A stretch of 64,000 nt of DNA from Orrella dioscoreae (lineage in GTDB: Bacteria > Pseudomonadota > Gammaproteobacteria > Burkholderiales > Burkholderiaceae_B). Positions 59,497 through 64,000 of the stretch are shown here, piece by piece. The stretch is from positions 248,001 through 312,000 of the forward strand of contig NZ_LT907988.1 in assembly GCF_900089455.2 (NCBI RefSeq), in the 5' to 3' direction. Numbering within the stretch: position 1 is the first letter of the stretch; every line of letters starts with the position of its first letter. The notes below the pieces were generated by a model. That model was given only the letters and a program-made list of their open reading frames with translations, did no database searches and was not told the origin of the DNA. The position numbers were made by a program, and so were the translations under genes.

Positions 59497-60507
59497 TCAG
59501 CCGGCCGTGCGCAAGGCGTGGCCGGTGTCGTACCACCGCGCGCGCCGCGCCGGGCCCTCCACGCGGGCAATCAATTCCAGCGCGGCCTGCCGGCCCGCCA
59601 GGTCGCGCCGCGTGGCGACCGATGCCAGCGGCGGCGTCAGCCAGCGCGTGGCGGGCAGGTCGTGGGTGCCTATCAGCAGCAAGCGGTCCGGCACCGCGAT
59701 GCCGGCTTGCCGGCAGTGCGCCAACGCGCCCCAGGCCAGCAGGTCGTGGGTGCAATACACCGCGTCGCAATCCGGCCTGGCGGCCAGCAGTTCGGCCAGC
59801 AGGGCCTGACCCAGCGCAGGGCAGGGCGCCGCGGGGTGGATGGCCTGAGGCACATCCTGGTCTTTCGTGGCGGCGGTCCACGCCGCGATGGCGCCAGCGA
59901 GACGGCCTTGCGCGCCTGCCTCGCCCAGCGCGGCCAGCACACCGATGCGGCGCCGGCCGCTGGCGTGCAAGTGCGCAACCGCGGTTTCTCCCACGGCCTG
60001 CGGCGGCGCCCCCGCGCCAGGGCGGGGGGGCTTGGCATCGGCGCCCGCCCCGCAGGCTTCCGTCCAGGGCAGGTCCAGCTTGCCGAGCAGCGCGAGCAGG
60101 TCCGCGTCGGGCGCCAGGCCCGCCAGGGCCACCGCTTCGGGCGCATGCGGCAGGAAGGCCCGCAAGGCCAGCGCCCGCGCGTCGGTTGCGGGATGGGCGG
60201 GGTCGACCCGGGCAATGGCCATCAGGTAGCCCGCCTCGTGCAGGGCGGCGCCCAGGCCGTCCAGCAAGGGCTCGCAGGCGGGGTCGCCCGCGGGCGCCAG
60301 CGTCACCACCAGGCGTGAGCGCGCCGAGGCCAGCGCGCGCGCCGCGCGGCTGGGGATGTAGTCAAGCTGGGCACAGGCCTGCGCCACCCGTTCGCGCAGC
60401 GCGGCATCCACTTTTTCCGGGGTGTTCAGCGCGCGCGACACGGTCATCGCGCTGACACGCGCCAGCCGGGCGACGTCGGCCAGGGTGACGCGGGCCGGGC
60501 GCTTCAT
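59497..60507 (-). CDS. LacI-family regulator
   Basis: A 336-residue repressor with the LacI helix-turn-helix at the N-terminus (VTLADVARLARVSAMTVSRALN) and hinge helix (YIPSRAARALAS), then a periplasmic-binding-protein-like domain. The effector is unknown; no sugar operon is adjacent. It converges with the antiporter, leaving 6 bp between stops, where a short GCCGGC-CTCA-GCCGGC hairpin spans both stops. It precedes no gene on its strand within the window. Confidence 0.9.
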   Translation of the reverse strand: MKRPARVTLADVARLARVSAMTVSRALNTPEKVDAALRERVAQACAQLDYIPSRAARALASARSRLVVTLAPAGDPACEPLLDGLGAALHEAGYLMAIARVDPAHPATDARALALRAFLPHAPEAVALAGLAPDADLLALLGKLDLPWTEACGAGADAKPPRPGAGAPPQAVGETAVAHLHASGRRRIGVLAALGEAGAQGRLAGAIAAWTAATKDQDVPQAIHPAAPCPALGQALLAELLAARPDCDAVYCTHDLLAWGALAHCRQAGIAVPDRLLLIGTHDLPATRWLTPPLASVATRRDLAGRQAALELIARVEGPARRARWYDTGHALRTAG

Positions 60508-61347
60508 TCAGGGCAGGCCTCCGCCTGCGCGATACAGCATGTCTTCCAGGATCACCGCCGCGGCCTCGTCGGTGAATTCGCCAGCATCCAGCATCGCCAG
60601 CGCGGTCGCCACAGGGACGTGGCGGATCTCCATGACCTCGCCGTCGCGGTTTTCAGGACGCGCATCCGCCGCCAGCACACAGGTGCTGACGAGGATGTCC
60701 TCCACCTGCATGCCTTCGCCCGCCAACTGGCGCTGGAAGCGCAGGATCGTGCGCAGGGGCGAGCGGCAGACCAGGTCGGGTGGGTCCAGGCCGGCCTCCT
60801 CGCCGCATTCGCGCAGCAGGGAGTCCTCCAGGGTTTCGCAACTGCCGGACAGGCCGCCCACCAGCGTGTCCCACAGGCCGGGGTCGGTGCTCTTGGTGAG
60901 CGCGCGGCGGGCGATCCACAGCGCGTTGTCCGGCGTCCAGGCGTTCAGGTGCACGGCGAAGGTGAGCAGGCCCAGGGGGCGGGTGGCGGCGCGTTCGATG
61001 GCGCCCAGCCGGTGGCCGTCGGCCGCGGCCACGTCCAGCAGCTCGCCGCGCCAGCCGCGCAGGCAGCCCGCGTCACGCAGGGTGTCGGCCACGCGGGCCA
61101 GCAGGGCGTTACGCGCGGCGCCTGCGGGCAGGTCGTCGCCGATGCGCAGCCCCGTGCCGTCCTCGCGTACGCCATCCAGTCCGGCCAGCGCGGCGCGGGC
61201 CGCGGGCGCGGCCATGCCGCAGCGGCGTGCGCCGATCCAGACCGGCATCGAGCCTTCGTGGGCGGGTTGGTGGACCTCGGCGGCGAGGCGCGCGTAGCGG
61301 GCTCGCAGGTCGGGCAAGGGCAGGGGAAGAATCAGCGCAGCGGGCAT
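60508..61347 (-). CDS. DUF4743 Nudix hydrolase
   Basis: A 279-residue protein with an N-terminal DUF4743 region and a C-terminal Nudix domain; the Nudix box reads GGLSGSCETLEDSLLRECGEEAG. This combination resembles eukaryotic thiamine-pyrophosphokinase-linked Nudix enzymes acting on damaged thiamine diphosphates. The ATG at 61347 gives the family start. The stop abuts the LacI start without a gap, so they are probably co-transcribed. Confidence 0.88.
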   Translation of the reverse strand: MPAALILPLPLPDLRARYARLAAEVHQPAHEGSMPVWIGARRCGMAAPAARAALAGLDGVREDGTGLRIGDDLPAGAARNALLARVADTLRDAGCLRGWRGELLDVAAADGHRLGAIERAATRPLGLLTFAVHLNAWTPDNALWIARRALTKSTDPGLWDTLVGGLSGSCETLEDSLLRECGEEAGLDPPDLVCRSPLRTILRFQRQLAGEGMQVEDILVSTCVLAADARPENRDGEVMEIRHVPVATALAMLDAGEFTDEAAAVILEDMLYRAGGGLP

Positions 61348-61431
61348 GGCGGCGATTGTATGCCTCGCGCCAGGACTATGCTCGCTAACCCCGATTGCCT
61401 GCACAGATAGTCTCTGCATGGCCCGAACGCT

Positions 61432-61461
61432 TTGTGTTGCGTCAAGGGGGTTCGCTATAAT
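61432..61461 (+). promoter_or_regulatory. coxB promoter
   Basis: TTGTGT and a perfect TATAAT (61456-61461) are 18 bp apart on the plus strand, 166 bp before coxB. The predicted leader of about 160 nt holds no ORF I can support. The 280-bp gap 61348-61627 shows no other feature. Confidence 0.65.
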
Positions 61462-61627
61462 CCGGCGGTTTCGTTGTGATTTGCGCAGGCAAGCCCGGGC
61501 ATCGCCTGAAGTCCGCCGCTTGCCGTCCTAATAATTAATCGCGCACAAGACGAGCGTTTCCGACAGCCTTTTTATGCTGCATGCTGGCGGAAGCGGACGG
61601 TTGGAGGCGCCGTTGTTCGAGGTCAGC

Positions 61628-62785
61628 ATGAAGAAGTTGAGAGGGTTCCTGGGGAGCTGTGCCATGCTGGTTGGCAGCGTGGCGAGCGCCCAGGTGCAAG
61701 ACATGCCTGGCGGTCCCCGAGTCAATCAGCTGAATCTGCAGGCAGGTGTCACGCAGATCTCGCAGGATATTGCGTGGCTGCACTGGATGATGTTGATCAT
61801 CTGTCTGGTGATCTTCGTCGGCGTCTTCGGGGTGATGTTCTACTCCATCTGGGCGCATCGCAAGTCGCGCGGCGCCAAGCCGGCGACCTTCCACGAGCAC
61901 GTGGGCGTCGAAATCGCCTGGACCGTCATACCCTTCATCATCGTCATCGCGATGGCCCTGCCGGCGACCCGCACCGTGGTCGCCATGAAGGACACCTCCA
62001 GCCCTGACCTCACCATCAAGATCACGGGCTACCAGTGGAAGTGGGGCTACGAATACATGGACGGCGAGGCCTCCGGCGTGCGCTTCCTGTCCAACCTCTC
62101 CACGCCGCCGGCGCAGATCGCCAACCTGGAACCCAAGGGCGAGTTCTACCTCATGGAGGTCGACAACCCCATGGTGGTGCCGGTGGGCAAGAAGGTGCGC
62201 CTGGTGCTGACCTCGGCCGACGTGATCCACTCGTGGATGATTCCCGCCTTCGGCGTGAAGCAGGACGCCATTCCCGGCTTCCTGCGCGACAGCTGGTTCC
62301 GCGCCGAGAAGGAAGGCGAGTTCCGTGGCCAGTGCGCGGAGCTCTGCGGCAAGGACCACGCCTTCATGCCCATCGTGGTGAAGGTGCTGTCCGAAGAGGC
62401 CTACGCCGAGTGGGCCGCGGGCGAGCAGAAGAAGCTGGCCGAACTGGCCGACGATCCCAACAAGGAATGGACCAAGGACGAGCTCATCGAGCGCGGCCAG
62501 AAGGTCTATGCCGCCAACTGCGTGGCCTGTCACCAGGCCAATGGACGCGGCCTGCCGGGCAGCTTCCCGCCGCTGGATGGCGACCCCGTGGTGCTGGGCC
62601 CCAAGGCCGCGCAGATTGGCGTGGTGGTCAAGGGCAAGCCCGGCACCGCCATGCAGGCCTTCGGCCCGCAGCTCAATGATGTCGAAATCGCGGCAGCCAT
62701 CACCTATACCCGCAATGCCTGGGGCAACGCAGGCAAGGGCGAGGACCAGGTGGTACTGCCCGCGGACGTGGCCGCCGCGCGCTGA
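61628..62785 (+). CDS. coxB: Cytochrome c oxidase subunit II with fused cytochrome c
   Basis: The 385-residue product has a signal peptide (about 1-22), two membrane segments (about 55-80 and 95-120), a cupredoxin domain with CuA ligands CAELCGKDHAFM near residue 238, and a C-terminal cytochrome c domain with CVACHQ near 297. It takes electrons from cytochrome c and passes them to subunit I. The fused heme domain is usual in betaproteobacterial caa3-like oxidases. The ATG at 61628 is chosen because it gives a proper signal peptide; an earlier in-frame start exists. Confidence 0.96.
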   Translation: MKKLRGFLGSCAMLVGSVASAQVQDMPGGPRVNQLNLQAGVTQISQDIAWLHWMMLIICLVIFVGVFGVMFYSIWAHRKSRGAKPATFHEHVGVEIAWTVIPFIIVIAMALPATRTVVAMKDTSSPDLTIKITGYQWKWGYEYMDGEASGVRFLSNLSTPPAQIANLEPKGEFYLMEVDNPMVVPVGKKVRLVLTSADVIHSWMIPAFGVKQDAIPGFLRDSWFRAEKEGEFRGQCAELCGKDHAFMPIVVKVLSEEAYAEWAAGEQKKLAELADDPNKEWTKDELIERGQKVYAANCVACHQANGRGLPGSFPPLDGDPVVLGPKAAQIGVVVKGKPGTAMQAFGPQLNDVEIAAAITYTRNAWGNAGKGEDQVVLPADVAAAR

Positions 62786-62888
62786 GCGCGCGAGGCCCCG
62801 CAAGAAAAGAATCCGTTCAGAGATCTAAGACACTTCGCCGGTCCGCGCCACAGGCGCAGGACCGCCGCCAAGCAGGAAGGAGTCCATC

Positions 62889-64000
62889 ATGAGCAGCGTC
62901 ACCGCAGGTCACGCTCCGGCTGTTCCGGGTCAGGGCCACGGCCACGATCACGGCGATCATCACGATCACGCCCACCATCAACCCCACGGCTGGCGCCGGT
63001 GGTTGTTCGCGACGAACCACAAGGACATCGGCACGATGTACCTGTTGTTCTCGTTCATCATGCTGCTGGAAGGCGGCACGCTGGCGCTGCTGCTGCGCAC
63101 CGAGCTCTTCGAGCCGGGCCTGCAGTTCTTCCGCCCCGAGCTCTTCAACCAGTTCACCACCATGCACGGCCTCATCATGGTGTTCGGCGCCATCATGCCG
63201 GCCTTCGTGGGTTTCGCGAACTGGATGATCCCGCTGCAGATCGGCGCGTCGGACATGGCCTTCGCGCGCATGAACAACTTCAGCTTCTGGCTGCTGCCGG
63301 TGGCGGGCCTGATGCTGACGGCATCGTTCTTCGTGCCCGGCGGCGCCACCGCCGCGGGCTGGACGCTGTATGCGCCGCTGTCGATCCAGATGGGCCCGGG
63401 CATGGACCTGGCCATCTTCGCGATGCACATCATGGGCGCCTCGTCGATCATGGGCGCGATCAACATCGTCGTCACCATCCTGAACATGCGCGCGCCCGGC
63501 ATGACGCTGATGAAGATGCCGCTGTTCTGCTGGACCTGGCTCATCACCGCCTACCTGCTGATCGCCGTGCTGCCGGTGCTGGCCGCCGCCATCACCATGG
63601 TGCTGACCGACCGCCATTTCGGCACGGGCTTTTTCAACGCGGCCGCCGGCGGCGACCCGGTGCTGTACCAGCACGTGTTCTGGTTCTTCGGCCACCCCGA
63701 GGTCTACATCATGATCCTGCCGGCCTTCGGGATCGTCTCGGCCATCGTGCCGGCCTTCGCCCGCAAGCGCCTCTTCGGCTATGCGTCGATGGTGTATGCC
63801 ACGGCCTCCATCGCCATCCTGTCGTTCATCGTGTGGGCGCACCACATGTTCACGACCGGCATGCCGGTGACCGGCCAGCTGTACTTCATGTACGCCACCA
63901 TGCTCATCTCCATTCCCACCGGGGTGAAGGTGTTCAACTGGGTGGCCACCATGTGGCGCGGCTCCATGACCTTCGAGACGCCCATGCTGTTCTCGGTGGG
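62889..64000 (+). CDS. coxA: Cytochrome c oxidase subunit I (partial, runs off the window)
   Basis: The first 370 codons are present. After a His-rich cytoplasmic N-terminus ([18 protein letters not shown]) comes the subunit I core: [31 protein letters not shown] (low-spin heme ligand), and [17 protein letters not shown] (CuB ligands). The C-terminal portion lies beyond the window. An AGGAAGGAG ribosome site precedes the ATG. The operon continues from coxB after 103 bp. Confidence 0.97.
   Translation, partial: MSSVTAGHAPAVPGQGHGHDHGDHHDHAHHQPHGWRRWLFATNHKDIGTMYLLFSFIMLLEGGTLALLLRTELFEPGLQFFRPELFNQFTTMHGLIMVFGAIMPAFVGFANWMIPLQIGASDMAFARMNNFSFWLLPVAGLMLTASFFVPGGATAAGWTLYAPLSIQMGPGMDLAIFAMHIMGASSIMGAINIVVTILNMRAPGMTLMKMPLFCWTWLITAYLLIAVLPVLAAAITMVLTDRHFGTGFFNAAAGGDPVLYQHVFWFFGHPEVYIMILPAFGIVSAIVPAFARKRLFGYASMVYATASIAILSFIVWAHHMFTTGMPVTGQLYFMYATMLISIPTGVKVFNWVATMWRGSMTFETPMLFSV

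Overview
The window is about 66% GC and its gene neighbourhoods match the Alcaligenaceae (Bordetella/Achromobacter type, order Burkholderiales). The evidence is the order mlaFEDAC - ABC exporter - ibaG - murA - hisGDCBHAFIE - HIT - tatABC, the petABC-sspAB block, gltBD, rpoH carrying a CIRCE element, and orphan Bug-type solute-binding proteins. Species cannot be fixed from this window alone. Most genes lie on the minus strand. Promoters, operators and terminators were found by eye.

Layout. 1-5 kb: a hypothetical membrane-anchored protein, prfC (RF3), a three-lipoprotein CsgG/DUF4810/DUF799 operon and a LysE-type exporter. 5-10 kb: rhlE with a structured leader, then an overlapping pair of a GTPase (DUF3482) and a membrane protein (DUF2868). 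10-11.3 kb: an orphan hpxZ, then a small island holding only a higBA toxin-antitoxin module, bounded by a perfect 21-bp direct repeat of the 3' end of tRNA-Thr(TGT). 11.4-18.7 kb: sspB, sspA, cytochrome bc1 (petCBA), mscL, a NIF3-like gene, a DegS-like protease and a small HTH regulator. 19-28 kb: tatCBA, a HIT protein and a complete histidine operon apart from hisZ. 28-35 kb: murA, ibaG, an ABC-2 exporter and the Mla lipid-transport genes, with no mlaB. 35-44 kb: rfbC, rfbD, gltD, gltB and a RAYT-type transposase homologue that has lost its catalytic residues. 44-54 kb: S-formylglutathione hydrolase, a hypothetical protein and a sugar-acid/hydroxy-acid catabolic cluster (two Bug receptors, an enolase-superfamily enzyme, a D-2-hydroxyacid dehydrogenase, an IlvD/Edd dehydratase, two LysR regulators). 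54-64 kb: rpoH, a DUF433/PIN-like toxin-antitoxin pair, a two-hairpin RNA-like element, a Na+/H+ antiporter with a cyclic-nucleotide-binding-like tail, a LacI regulator, a Nudix protein, and coxB plus the start of coxA.

Functional links. PetABC passes electrons towards the CoxBA oxidase, and the Rieske protein carries a twin-arginine signal that the TatABC translocase in the same window would export. The mla operon and the CsgG-type lipoproteins both concern the outer membrane. The most unusual items are the tRNA-bounded higBA mini-island, a structured repeat present three times directly behind stop codons, the catalytically dead RAYT homologue, the two-hairpin element before the antiporter, and a perfect CIRCE ahead of rpoH.
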